Assembly: GCA_963702575.1 (NCBI GenBank)
Contig: CAVPCU010000005.1
Coordinates: 434,001 to 498,000, forward strand
Origin: VRUE01 sp963702575
GTDB lineage: Bacteria > Actinomycetota > Thermoleophilia > Solirubrobacterales > 70-9
DNA length: 64,000 bases
Direction: 5' to 3'
Shown here: positions 1-7,834 of the stretch, piece by piece
How positions within the stretch are numbered: the stretch's first letter is position 1
How the letters are laid out: every line of letters begins with the position of its first letter
Notes under the pieces: generated by a model
What the model was told of the DNA's origin: nothing
Databases searched by the model: none
The model's input: the letters and a program-made list of their open reading frames with translations, nothing else
Position numbers and translations under genes: made by a program

Positions 1-100
1 CGGCGCTCGTGCGCCTCCGCGACTAACAACACCTAAAACTGGGGAGGTCAGGACTAAACCGTGCGTCCTTTGCTGCCGATGGGTGGGCGAAGCGAGCACC

Positions 101-1180
101 ATGTCCCAGACGAAGTCACAAGCCAACGGCAAGGTCAAGAGGGCCGACGCGCCCCCAGCGCGGGCCGGCGCTCCGGCGCCCGGCGCCCGCCTCGCCTCCG
201 CCTTCGAGGCGGTGGAGAAGTTCCCGGCGCTGATCGAGTCGCGCGAGCGGGTGATGCGCGCCGCCACCGCCGAGACCCCGCGGCTCGGCGAGCTGGTCGA
301 GGCGGTGGAGGCCGACGTTGCGCTGACCATCGCCATCCTGCGCTACGCCAACCGCACCGCCGGCGGCGGGGGCGTATCGGGCGTTCCGGCGGCGATCGAA
401 GTGCTGAAGCCCTCCGGCGTGCTGGCGCTTGCCGGGACCTCGCCCGTCTTCGACTTCTTCGAGCCCAACGGCGGCTGGGAGCTGCGACCCGAGCAGTTCC
501 GCGTCCACGCGCTCGCCACCCAGCAGGCAGCGGCGCGGATCGGGCGCGAGGTCGGCTGGCAGGACCGCGACGAGCTCGTCGTCGCCGCCCTCCTGCACGA
601 CGTCGGCCGTCTCGTCATCTCCAAGCTCCACCCCGGGCAGCGCCCCTGGTTCGACACCGCGCGGTACACCCCCGAGCAGCGCATCCGTGAGGAACGCGAC
701 CAGCTCGGAATCGACCACGCATTGGTCGGCGGCGTGCTGGCACGGCGCTGGAATGTGCCGCAGCGGATCGCGGTGGCGATCGAGCGCCACCACTCCGAGG
801 AGGCCGAGGGCCTCGCCGCGATCGTCTCCAGCGCCGACATGGTCGCCCACTACTCCCAGGGCGAGGCGATCGTGCCCGAGCGGCTGCGGGCCGTGGCGGG
901 GCGCTGCGGGCTCAGCCCCGAGGGCCTGCGCGAGCTGCTCTACGAGCTTCCCTACCCGCGCGACGACAGTCCCCGCCTGAGCGAGCCCTGCCCGCTCTCG
1001 GTGCGCGAGCTGGACGTCCTCCGCCTTCTCGCCGAGGGCATGGTCTACAAGCAGATCGCCGGCGAGATGCAGCTCTCGGTCTCGACCATCCGCACCCATC
1101 TGCACAACGTCTACGGCAAGATCGGCGCCGTCGACCGCGCGCAGGCGGTGCTCACCGCCCGCGACCGCGGCTGGATCTAG
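101..1180 (+). CDS. HDOD-domain protein with C-terminal LuxR-type HTH
   Basis: Probable cytoplasmic signalling/transcription regulator. Numbered from an alternative GTG at 83, residues ~40-260 form an HDOD domain: an HD pair sits in LLHDVGR (~170-176), followed by the HALVGGVLARRW helix and an HH pair near 236. Residues ~303-362 are a LuxR/GerE helix-turn-helix (LSVRELDVLRLLAEGM, then VSTIRTHLHNVYGKIG). HDOD domains usually bind partners or nucleotides rather than hydrolyse them; what it senses is unknown. I chose ATG 101, but GTG 83 is open and neither has a convincing ribosome-binding site. The stop codon shares a CTAG tetranucleotide with the stop of the convergent response regulator. A LuxR-type HTH at the end of an HDOD protein is an uncommon fusion. 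Confidence 0.8.
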   Translation: MSQTKSQANGKVKRADAPPARAGAPAPGARLASAFEAVEKFPALIESRERVMRAATAETPRLGELVEAVEADVALTIAILRYANRTAGGGGVSGVPAAIEVLKPSGVLALAGTSPVFDFFEPNGGWELRPEQFRVHALATQQAAARIGREVGWQDRDELVVAALLHDVGRLVISKLHPGQRPWFDTARYTPEQRIREERDQLGIDHALVGGVLARRWNVPQRIAVAIERHHSEEAEGLAAIVSSADMVAHYSQGEAIVPERLRAVAGRCGLSPEGLRELLYELPYPRDDSPRLSEPCPLSVRELDVLRLLAEGMVYKQIAGEMQLSVSTIRTHLHNVYGKIGAVDRAQAVLTARDRGWI

Positions 1181-1797
1181 TCGATCAGCGCCTCTCGAAG
1201 CGCTATCGCGACTGCGTGGGTGCGGTTGCGGGCGCCCAAGCGGCCCAGGGCGTTCTTGGTGTGGGTCTTGACGGTTTCCTCGCTGAGGTCCAGTTCGCGT
1301 GCGGCGGCGGCGCTCGAGCCGCCGTCGGCGAGCAGCTGGAGGATCTGCAGCTGGCGCCTGGTGAGGACGCCGCGACTGCCGGGCGGCGGCACGGCCGGGT
1401 CGACGAAGCGCTCGTGGTCGAGGGCGGCGCGGACCGCCTGGGCCATCTCGCCGCTGGCGGCGGTGCGGGCGACGTAGGCGGTCGCGCCCGCCTGCAGGGC
1501 CGCGGTCACGGCGCGCCGGTCCGCTCGCTCGCCGTGGGCGACGATGCCCAGGCCGGGCGCCGCCCTGAGCATCGCGCGGATCGCGTCGGCGCCGGCGATG
1601 CCCTCGGCGCCGCCGTTGCAGCGGCGCAGGTGGAGGACGGCGACGTCGATGCTGCCGACGTCGCGGACGAGCTCGAGCGCCTCCTCGCGGCTCTCGCTTT
1701 CGTACACCTCGAACTCGTCCCGCAGCGATTCGCGCACCCCGAGCCGGACGAGCGGGTGGGGGTCGGTCACTAGGCACTGTGGCCGGGACGGGGCCAA
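1177..1797 (-). CDS. LuxR/NarL-family response regulator with degenerate receiver
   Basis: A 206-residue DNA-binding regulator with an N-terminal receiver fold (~1-125) and a LuxR-type HTH (~142-204; LTRRQLQILQLLADGG, then SEETVKTHTKNALGRLG). The receiver has lost its chemistry. The usual phospho-acceptor Asp in the VLLDL strand is His56 (DVAVLHLRR), the acidic pair near residue 12 is D-P instead of D-D, and the conserved Lys is Arg111. Phosphorylation control is therefore unlikely; ligand binding or constitutive dimerisation is more plausible. No kinase gene is adjacent. The TTG start at 1797 is supported by a TAGGAT box six bases upstream. It converges on the HDOD-LuxR gene, so the two HTH proteins may work together, though that is only positional inference. 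Confidence 0.82.
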   Translation of the reverse strand: MAPSRPQCLVTDPHPLVRLGVRESLRDEFEVYESESREEALELVRDVGSIDVAVLHLRRCNGGAEGIAGADAIRAMLRAAPGLGIVAHGERADRRAVTAALQAGATAYVARTAASGEMAQAVRAALDHERFVDPAVPPPGSRGVLTRRQLQILQLLADGGSSAAAARELDLSEETVKTHTKNALGRLGARNRTHAVAIALREALID

Positions 1798-1803
1798 GCA
1801 CCG

Positions 1804-1809
1804 ATCCTA
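1804..1809 (-). promoter_or_regulatory. -10 box (TAGGAT) of the response regulator
   Basis: TAGGAT on the minus strand lies 6 nt before the TTG start at 1797, the spacing expected of a leaderless transcript. It is one of about twenty such boxes in the window. Confidence 0.5.
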
Positions 1810-1846
1810 ACCCAGCCCGGTCCGGGCGGTGCGGTAGAAAGGGATC

Positions 1847-2245
1847 GTGATCTCGATTACCTCGAAGTCGCGCTACGCGGTCGTCGCGATGGCCGAGCTG
1901 GCGCGCTCGGGAGAGCGGCCGGTGCCGATCAAGGAGCTGGCCGAGCGTCGCGACATCCCCGAGCAGTTCCTCGAGCAGCTCTTCTCGACCCTGCGGCGGG
2001 GCGGGCTGCTGACCAGCCACCGCGGGATGAAAGGCGGCTACACCCTCTCCCGCCCGGCGGAGGAGATCACCGTGCTGGAGGTCGTCCAGACCCTCGACGG
2101 CAAGGTCGGCCAGGAGGCCGACGAGGCCGGCGGCATCTGGGCCGAGGGCGTCACCGCCCTGCGCAAGGTCCTCGGCCAGACCACGATCGCCGAAGTCGCC
2201 CGCCGCGAACTCGAAGAGGCCGGCTCCGGGATGTACTTCATCTGA
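1847..2245 (+). CDS. Rrf2-family transcriptional regulator (CymR-like, no cysteines)
   Basis: A 132-residue winged-helix regulator of the Rrf2 family. Features seen: the N-terminal TSKSRYAVVAMAELA helix, the recognition region PIKELAERRDIPEQFLEQL (~27-45), and the wing GLLTSHRGMKGGYTLSRP (~54-71). Fe-S members (IscR, NsrR, RsrR) carry three cysteines near the dimer helix; this protein has no cysteine, so it cannot hold a cluster that way. Cluster-free Rrf2 proteins include CymR, which represses cysteine genes in complex with CysK in Firmicutes. cysK-cysE lie ~800 bp downstream on the same strand, so a cysteine-responsive role is a reasonable inference. The start is GTG 1847 with GAAAGGG just upstream. 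Confidence 0.85.
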   Translation: MISITSKSRYAVVAMAELARSGERPVPIKELAERRDIPEQFLEQLFSTLRRGGLLTSHRGMKGGYTLSRPAEEITVLEVVQTLDGKVGQEADEAGGIWAEGVTALRKVLGQTTIAEVARRELEEAGSGMYFI

Positions 2246-2286
2246 GCGCCGAACTTCAGTCCCCGTAACCTCTGTCCCTGAGCTTT

Positions 2287-2304
2287 TCTGTCTGCGCAGA
2301 CAGA
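2287..2304. promoter_or_regulatory. 18-bp perfect palindrome (operator candidate)
   Basis: TCTGTCTGCGCAGACAGA is a perfect 18-bp dyad directly followed by a TACTCT -10-like box (2305-2310) and the start of the membrane-protein gene at 2315/2321. The position between putative -35 and -10 regions fits a repressor operator. The cognate regulator is unknown. Confidence 0.5.
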
Positions 2305-2314
2305 TACTCTCTGC

Positions 2315-2869
2315 GTGCCAATGAACGGGAGCACGGCAATCAAGAGGAACGGGCCGAATCCGGTCGCAATCGCCTGGTACGTCCAGCAGGCAGAGGGTCT
2401 GCTCGACGATCTACGCGAGCGCGTTCAATCGTTGCGTTCCCGCGGCGGACAGCTTGCCGGCTTTGCGGCTGCTGTGGTAGCGCTGGTCGGGGCAAACTCT
2501 GACCGAATCCTCAACACGCTGGACGGAACCCCCCGCGACGTCGCCGGAATCGCGCTGCTGATCGCAACGATCCTCTTGGTCGCTGCGCTTGTTGCAGCGA
2601 CCCTGGGTGCCCCATTCCGTCCGCAACTCGTCTCGGATATCTCGGCCCGCGAGATCGCCAACTACACGACAGAGCGCTTCACGCATGAGCCTGATCTCTG
2701 GCGGGTCCATATCCGCACTATCAGAGGACTTTTGGTTTCAATTGATTCGACCACGCGGGTTAGCGACAAATCGGCGGAAATGCTGCGCTGGGCTGGCATT
2801 CTCTTCCTGACTGGCCTCCTCGCCGTAGGCGTTGCACTCGGTATCCTCATCCTCGAGTTGACCTTCTGA
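2315..2869 (+). CDS. Hypothetical membrane protein
   Basis: A 184-residue protein of unrecognised family. An N-terminal charged helix (EGLLDDLRERVQSLRSRG, ~28-45) precedes hydrophobic segments at ~47-63 and ~77-97. A soluble stretch (~100-150, SAREIANYTTERFTHEPDLW) follows, then a final long hydrophobic segment (~153-182). It is probably an inner-membrane protein with a cytosolic coiled or helical part. The start is GTG 2315 or ATG 2321; the TACTCT box at 2305-2310 is 4 and 10 nt away respectively. Its stop overlaps the ATG of a proline-rich mini-gene (TGATG), so the two are co-translated. Base composition is visibly less G+C-rich than the neighbours, a hint of acquired DNA. Confidence 0.65.
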   Translation: MPMNGSTAIKRNGPNPVAIAWYVQQAEGLLDDLRERVQSLRSRGGQLAGFAAAVVALVGANSDRILNTLDGTPRDVAGIALLIATILLVAALVAATLGAPFRPQLVSDISAREIANYTTERFTHEPDLWRVHIRTIRGLLVSIDSTTRVSDKSAEMLRWAGILFLTGLLAVGVALGILILELTF

Positions 2870-2982
2870 TGCCGTATCCCCCGCAACAAGAACCGGTGCA
2901 GCCAGCGCCTCCGCCGCCTGGAGTCCCTCTCGACGAGACGATTGCACCCATTCATTTCGAGGGCGATACGAGTTCTGTGTAA
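2869..2982 (+). CDS. 37-residue proline-rich peptide coupled to membrane protein
   Basis: A small ORF starting at ATG 2869, inside the stop codon of the upstream membrane-protein gene (TGATG), and ending with TAA at 2980-2982. It encodes a peptide starting MPYPPQQEPVQPAPPPPG and ending in an acidic segment (LDETIAPIHFEGDTSSV). There is no transmembrane segment. The one-base overlap and the clean proline-rich to acidic composition argue for a translated partner of the membrane protein, possibly a cytoplasmic tail encoded separately. No family is recognised. It could be spurious; ribosome profiling would settle it. Confidence 0.45.
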   Translation: MPYPPQQEPVQPAPPPPGVPLDETIAPIHFEGDTSSV

Positions 2983-3036
2983 GGCGAATCGGCTCGCGGT
3001 AGGGTCGCATCACGTGGGACCGCGAGGACGATTGAG

Positions 3037-3960
3037 ATGAGGATCGGGGACGAGGCTTCGGCCGTCGTCGGCGATACGCCGCTGGTCGCGCTGCGGCGGC
3101 TCGGCGAGGGGTTGCCGGGGGAGGTCTGCGCGAAGCTCGAGTACTTCAACCCCGGCGGCTCGGTGAAGGACCGGATCGGGGTGGCGATGATCGACGCCGC
3201 GGAGGAGGCGGGGTTGATCGAGCGGGGGCGCTCGGTGATCGTCGAGCCGACCAGCGGCAACACCGGGATCGCGCTGGCGATGGTCTGTGCGGCGCGGGGC
3301 TATGAGCTGATCCTCACCCTGCCGGAGGGGATGAGCCGCGAGCGAGCCAAGCTGCTGCGCGCCTACGGCGCCGAGGTGCGCGAGACGCCCTCGCTCGGCG
3401 GCATGGGCGAGGCGGTCGAGCTGGCCGAGGAGATCCGCGAGCAGCGCAAGGGGTTCATGCCGCAGCAGTTCGCCAACCCCGCCAACCCCGAGGTCCACCG
3501 GCGCACCACCGCGGAGGAGATCTGGCGCGACACCGACGGGGAGATCGGCGCCTTCGTCGTCGGCGTCGGCACCGGCGGCACGATCACCGGCGTCGGCGCG
3601 ATGCTGCGCGAGCGCAGCCCGGAGACCCTCGTCGTCGCGGTCGAGCCGTCGGCCTCGCCGGTCCTCTCCGGCGGCGCGCCCGGGCCCCACAAGATCCAGG
3701 GGATCGGCGCCGGCTTCGTCCCGAGCGTGCTCGACCGCTCGGTGATCGACGAGACGCTCGCCGTCTCCGACGAGGACGCGCTGGAGACCGCCCGGCTGGC
3801 GGCGCGGCGCGAGGGCGTGCTCGCGGGCATCTCCGCCGGAGCCAACGTCAGGGCCGCGCTGGAGGTGGCCGCGCGCCCGGAGATGGAGGGCAAGCGGGTT
3901 GTCACGGTCGTCTGCGACTCGGGCGAGCGTTACATGTCCCTACCCTTCTTCGCACCCTGA
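3037..3960 (+). CDS. cysK: Cysteine synthase A (O-acetylserine sulfhydrylase)
   Basis: A 307-residue PLP enzyme making L-cysteine from O-acetylserine and sulfide. The cofactor lysine is K44 in NPGGSVKDRIG. The substrate/phosphate loop PTSGNTG is at 71-77, the GVGTGGTITGVG phosphate-binding loop is near 170, and the C-terminal VTVVCDSGERYMS motif is present. Length is normal. A TAGGGT box at 3000-3005 would start the mRNA near 3012, leaving a ~25-nt leader with GAGG about nine bases before the ATG. The next gene, cysE, starts in the stop codon, so the two consecutive steps are co-translated and could form the CysK-CysE complex. Confidence 0.96.
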   Translation: MRIGDEASAVVGDTPLVALRRLGEGLPGEVCAKLEYFNPGGSVKDRIGVAMIDAAEEAGLIERGRSVIVEPTSGNTGIALAMVCAARGYELILTLPEGMSRERAKLLRAYGAEVRETPSLGGMGEAVELAEEIREQRKGFMPQQFANPANPEVHRRTTAEEIWRDTDGEIGAFVVGVGTGGTITGVGAMLRERSPETLVVAVEPSASPVLSGGAPGPHKIQGIGAGFVPSVLDRSVIDETLAVSDEDALETARLAARREGVLAGISAGANVRAALEVAARPEMEGKRVVTVVCDSGERYMSLPFFAP

Positions 3961-4682
3961 TGCTGAAGCGCTTCCTGGAAGAGATCCGCACCGACGTCAC
4001 CGCCGCCCGCGACCGCGACCCGGCGGCGCAGAACGTCTCCACACTCGAAATCCTGCTCGGCTGGGCCGGCGTGCAGGCACTGCTCGCCCACCGTCTGGCC
4101 CATCGCCTGCTCTGCGCCGGCGTGCCGGTGTTGCCGGGGGCGATCGCCTACCTGGCCCGCGCCGTGACCGGCATCGAGATCCACCCGGCAGCGCGGATCG
4201 GGCCGGAGCTGTTCATCGACCACGGCGCCGGCGTGGTGATCGGCGAGACCACCGCGATCGGGCGGCGGGTCACCCTCTACCAGGGGGTGACGCTGGGCGG
4301 CACCGGCTTCCAGCGCGGCAAGCGCCACCCGACCTTGGGCGACGAGATCACGGTCGGCGCCGGGGCGAAGCTGCTCGGGCCGATCTCGGTCGGCGACGGG
4401 GCGAAGATCGGCGCCAACACCGTCGTCGTCGAGGACGTGCCGCCGCACTCGACCGTGGTTGGCAACCCCGGCCACCCGGTCAGGGTCGAAGGGCGCCGGG
4501 TCGAGGGCCCGGACGCCGATTGGATCCACCTGCCGGACCCGATCGCCGAGGCGATCAAGACGATCTCGGAGCGGATCTCGCTGCTCGAGGAGCGGCTCGC
4601 CGCGCTCGACGGGAGCACCGCGCCCGACCGCGACGGCGAGGAGATGCGGCCCCGCACCGGCCGCTCCTCGGCCGGCGGCTGA
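3960..4682 (+). CDS. cysE: Serine O-acetyltransferase
   Basis: A 240-residue acetyl-CoA:L-serine O-acetyltransferase supplying O-acetylserine to CysK. An N-terminal helical domain (1-70) precedes a left-handed beta-helix of hexapeptide repeats (~72-175). The catalytic Asp-His is at 87-88 (FIDHGAGVVIGET) and the acetyl-CoA loop is TLYQGVTLGGTG. The C-terminal tail (~180-240) is longer than usual and lacks the terminal Ile that inserts into CysK in well-studied complexes, so complex formation is uncertain. The ATG overlaps the cysK stop by one base. Confidence 0.95.
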   Translation: MLKRFLEEIRTDVTAARDRDPAAQNVSTLEILLGWAGVQALLAHRLAHRLLCAGVPVLPGAIAYLARAVTGIEIHPAARIGPELFIDHGAGVVIGETTAIGRRVTLYQGVTLGGTGFQRGKRHPTLGDEITVGAGAKLLGPISVGDGAKIGANTVVVEDVPPHSTVVGNPGHPVRVEGRRVEGPDADWIHLPDPIAEAIKTISERISLLEERLAALDGSTAPDRDGEEMRPRTGRSSAGG

Positions 4683-4700
4683 CGCCTCCGCGGGCGCGTC

Positions 4701-4706
4701 TATTCT
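4701..4706 (+). promoter_or_regulatory. -10 box (TATTCT) of pcrA
   Basis: TATTCT ends 7 nt before GTG 4714, matching the spacing seen at other leaderless starts in the window and favouring 4714 over GTG 4711. Confidence 0.55.
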
Positions 4707-4713
4707 CGGCGTG

Positions 4714-6933
4714 GTGCTCCAAACCGACGCAGCCCCGACCGAACCCGGCGCCGACCGCGCCGAGCGGCTGCTCGCCGAGCTGAACGACCCCCAGCGCGAG
4801 GCGGTCCGCCACGGCGAGGGGCCGCTGCTCGTCCTCGCCGGCGCCGGCTCGGGCAAGACGCGCGTTCTCACCCACCGGATCGCCTACCTGCTGGCCACCG
4901 GCGCTGCCCGGCCGGGCGAGATCCTGGCGATCACCTTCACCAACAAAGCCGCCAAGGAGATGCGCGGGCGGGTCGAGGCCCTGGTCGGTCGCTCGGCGCG
5001 GGCGATGTGGGTGACGACCTTCCACTCGGCCTGCGCGCGGATGCTGCGCGCCGACGCCGAGCGGCTCGGCTACTCGCGCGGCTTCACGATCTACGACGAG
5101 TCGGACTCGCTGCGGATGCTGAAACGGGCGATGGAGGAGCTGCACATCGACCCCAAGCGCTACCCGCCGAGGGCGATCCGCTCGCAGATCTCCGGCGCCA
5201 AGAACCAGCTGATCGACGCCGCCGCCTACGCCGAGGCGCAGGGCAGCGTCTTCGAGGAGGTCGTCGCCGAGGTCTTCGCGCTCTACGAGAAGCGGATGCT
5301 CGAGGCCAACGCGATGGACTTCGACGACCTGCTGGTGCGCACGGTCAACGCGCTCGAGCTGTTCGAGGAGGTGCGTGAGCGCTGGCGACGCGCCTTCCGC
5401 CACGTCCTCGTCGACGAGTACCAGGACACCAACCACGCCCAGTACCGCCTGCTGCAGCTGCTCGTCTCCGAGCACGGCAACCTGATGGTCGTCGGCGACG
5501 AGGACCAGTCGATCTACGGGTTTCGTGGAGCCGACATTAGGAATGTCTTGGATTTCGAGAAGGACTTTCCCGAGGCCGAGGTGATCAAGCTCGAGCAGAA
5601 CTACCGCTCGACCCAGACGATCCTCTCTGCCGCCAACGCGGTGGTCGAGCGCAACCGCCAACGGCGGCCGAAGCGGCTCTGGACCGAGCTGGCCGGGGGC
5701 GAGCCGGTGCGGCTGCGCGAGCTCTCCGACGAGCACGAGGAGGCGCGCTGGGTGGCGGGCGAGATCGAGCGGCTCGGCGAGGAGGAGGGGGTGCGGCGCG
5801 AGGACGTCGCGGTCTTCTACCGGACCAACGCGATGAGCCGGGTGCTAGAGGACACGCTCAACCGCTTCGACGTCCCCTATCAGGTGATCGGCGGCACCAA
5901 GTTCTACGAACGGGCCGAGGTCAAGGACGCGGTCGCCTACCTCAGCCTGCTGGCGAACCCCGCAGACCAGGTCTCCTTCGCCCGGATCGTCAACTCGCCC
6001 CGGCGCGGCATCGGCAAAACCAGCCAGGGCAGGCTGCTCTCCCACGCGAACACGACCGGGACGACGATTTGGGACGTGATCGAGCGGGTCGAGGAGGTGC
6101 CGGGCCTGGGCGGCGCCGCGATCAGGTCCACCTCCCGCTTCTACGAGACCATGGCCCGGTTGCGCGAACGCGCCGATGCGGGGGGGCCGGTCGCGGGCCT
6201 GCTCGAGGCGGTCCTCAACGAGACGGGGTACCTGGAAGCGCTGGCCGCGGAGCGAACCGTCGAGGCCGAAGGTCGAGCCGAGAACCTCGAGGCCCTGATC
6301 GCCGGCGCCGCCGAGTTCGACATCGAGCGTGAGCGGGAGGGGGAGAGCGAGGTGCCGCCGCTGGAGGAGTACCTGCAGCAGATCTCCCTCTACTCACAGC
6401 AGGACGATCTGGGCGACGAGTCGGTGATCACGCTGATGACTCTCCACAACGCCAAGGGCCTCGAGTACGAGACCGTCTTCGTCGTCGGCTGCGAGGACGG
6501 CTCCTTCCCCCACATGAAAGCGCTCGAAGAGGGGGGCGAGGAGGAGGAGCGGCGCCTCTGTTACGTCGCGATCACCCGCGCCCGCAGCCGCCTCTACATG
6601 ACCTGGACGCGCGAACGCAGCTTGTTCGGCCGCTCCGAACGCAACCTGCCTTCGCGCTTCGTCGACGAGCTGCCCGAGGAGCTGACCGAGCGCAGCTCCA
6701 GCGCGGTCGGAGCTGGCACCGGCTGGGGGGCCGGCTCGGCGGTCGAGGCGGCGAGCCCGGTCGATCCAGGCCCGGCCCTGGAGCTGCGAACTGGCGACGA
6801 CGTGATTCACGCCAGCTTCGGCGACGGGGTCGTCACCGCGGTCGAGCCCGGCGGCGTCGTGGTCGTGCGCTTCGCCGGCGACGGCGCCGAGCGCAAGCTG
6901 ATGGCCGACTACGCGCCGATCCGGAAGCGGTAG
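4714..6933 (+). CDS. pcrA: ATP-dependent DNA helicase PcrA/UvrD
   Basis: A ~739-residue superfamily 1A 3'-5' DNA helicase for excision repair, replication restart and displacing proteins from DNA. Motifs in order: Walker A GAGSGKT (43-49), Ia ITFTNKAAKEMR, II DEYQDTN, III VVGDEDQSIYGFRGA, IV QNYRS, V MTLHNAKGLEY and VI VAITRARSRLYM. The C-terminal ~50 residues form the PcrA-type Tudor-like domain that contacts RNA polymerase in other bacteria (HASFGDGVVTAVEPGG). The open frame extends upstream into cysE, but the helicase homology begins just after 4714 and a -10 box sits 7 nt before it. folD follows after 5 nt. Confidence 0.95.
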   Translation: MLQTDAAPTEPGADRAERLLAELNDPQREAVRHGEGPLLVLAGAGSGKTRVLTHRIAYLLATGAARPGEILAITFTNKAAKEMRGRVEALVGRSARAMWVTTFHSACARMLRADAERLGYSRGFTIYDESDSLRMLKRAMEELHIDPKRYPPRAIRSQISGAKNQLIDAAAYAEAQGSVFEEVVAEVFALYEKRMLEANAMDFDDLLVRTVNALELFEEVRERWRRAFRHVLVDEYQDTNHAQYRLLQLLVSEHGNLMVVGDEDQSIYGFRGADIRNVLDFEKDFPEAEVIKLEQNYRSTQTILSAANAVVERNRQRRPKRLWTELAGGEPVRLRELSDEHEEARWVAGEIERLGEEEGVRREDVAVFYRTNAMSRVLEDTLNRFDVPYQVIGGTKFYERAEVKDAVAYLSLLANPADQVSFARIVNSPRRGIGKTSQGRLLSHANTTGTTIWDVIERVEEVPGLGGAAIRSTSRFYETMARLRERADAGGPVAGLLEAVLNETGYLEALAAERTVEAEGRAENLEALIAGAAEFDIEREREGESEVPPLEEYLQQISLYSQQDDLGDESVITLMTLHNAKGLEYETVFVVGCEDGSFPHMKALEEGGEEEERRLCYVAITRARSRLYMTWTRERSLFGRSERNLPSRFVDELPEELTERSSSAVGAGTGWGAGSAVEAASPVDPGPALELRTGDDVIHASFGDGVVTAVEPGGVVVVRFAGDGAERKLMADYAPIRKR

Positions 6934-6938
6934 AGACG

Positions 6939-7787
6939 ATGGCGGCGCGGATCATCGACGGCAGGGCGGTCGCCGCCGAGGTGCGCGAGCGCGTCCGGGC
7001 CGAAACGGCGGAGTTCGCCGCCGAGATCGGCCGTCCCCCGGCGCTTGCCACGGTGCTGGTCGGCGAGGACCCGGCCTCCCAGATCTACATCCGCAACAAG
7101 CGCAAGGCCTGCGAGGAGGCGGGCATCGGCTCGATCCACCACGGGCTGAGCGCCGAGACCACCGAGAACGAGCTGCTGGAGCTGGTCGGGCGCCTCGGCC
7201 TCGACGAGGGGGTCGACGGGATCCTCGTCCAGCTCCCGGTGCCCGAGCAGATCGATCCCGAGAGGGTGATCGAGGCGATCGACCCGGCCAAGGACGTCGA
7301 CGGGCTTACTCCGATCAACGCCGGCCGGCTCGCCCAGGGCATGCCAGGGCTCGTCTCCTGCACGCCTGCCGGCGTGATGGACCTGCTGCGCCACGAGCGG
7401 GTTGAGCTGGAGGGCGCCGAGGCGGTGGTGGTGGGACGCTCGAAGCTGGTCGGGATCCCGGTCGCCCGCCTGCTGCTCGGCGCCAACGCGACGGTGACGA
7501 CCTGCCACTCGCGCACCCGCGACCTGCCCGCCGTCTGCCGCCGCGCCGACATTCTCGTTGCCGCTGTCGGCGTGCCGCGGCTGCTCGGCGCCGACGCGGT
7601 CAAACCCGGTGCGGTGGTGATCGACGTCGGCATGAACCGCGGCGAGGATGGGGTCTGCGGCGATGTCGACTTCGAGCCGGTCGCCGAGATCGCCGCCGCG
7701 ATCACGCCGGTTCCCGGCGGGGTCGGGCCGATGACGATCGCGATGCTGCTCTCGAACACCCTCGCTGCCGCCCGAGCCCGGGTGTAG
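6939..7787 (+). CDS. folD: Bifunctional methylenetetrahydrofolate dehydrogenase/cyclohydrolase
   Basis: A 282-residue cytosolic FolD interconverting 5,10-methylene-THF and 10-formyl-THF with NADP. The catalytic Lys lies in SQIYIRNKRKACEEAGI (~47-63). Also present are the conserved VQLPVPEQID, PAKDVDGLTPINAGRL and CTPAGVMDLL motifs, the Rossmann segment VVGRSKLVGIPVARLLL, and C-terminal PVPGGVGPMTIAML. Length is typical. The ATG lies 5 nt after the pcrA stop, so the two are likely cotranscribed. Confidence 0.96.
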   Translation: MAARIIDGRAVAAEVRERVRAETAEFAAEIGRPPALATVLVGEDPASQIYIRNKRKACEEAGIGSIHHGLSAETTENELLELVGRLGLDEGVDGILVQLPVPEQIDPERVIEAIDPAKDVDGLTPINAGRLAQGMPGLVSCTPAGVMDLLRHERVELEGAEAVVVGRSKLVGIPVARLLLGANATVTTCHSRTRDLPAVCRRADILVAAVGVPRLLGADAVKPGAVVIDVGMNRGEDGVCGDVDFEPVAEIAAAITPVPGGVGPMTIAMLLSNTLAAARARV

Positions 7788-7834
7788 TGTCGGCTGGACC
7801 TGTTCCCCGGCCTACTCCTCGGAGGGATCTGTAG

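Noticed and set aside
116..2020. Long open frames on the strand opposite real genes throughout the window
   Set aside because: They have low-complexity Arg/Ala/Gly/Pro composition, lie antisense to recognisable genes and are the usual shadow frames of very GC-rich DNA.
2287..2304. SOS/LexA box
   Set aside because: The dyad TCTGTCTGC/GCAGACAGA does not match the actinobacterial CGAAC-N4-GTTCG type.
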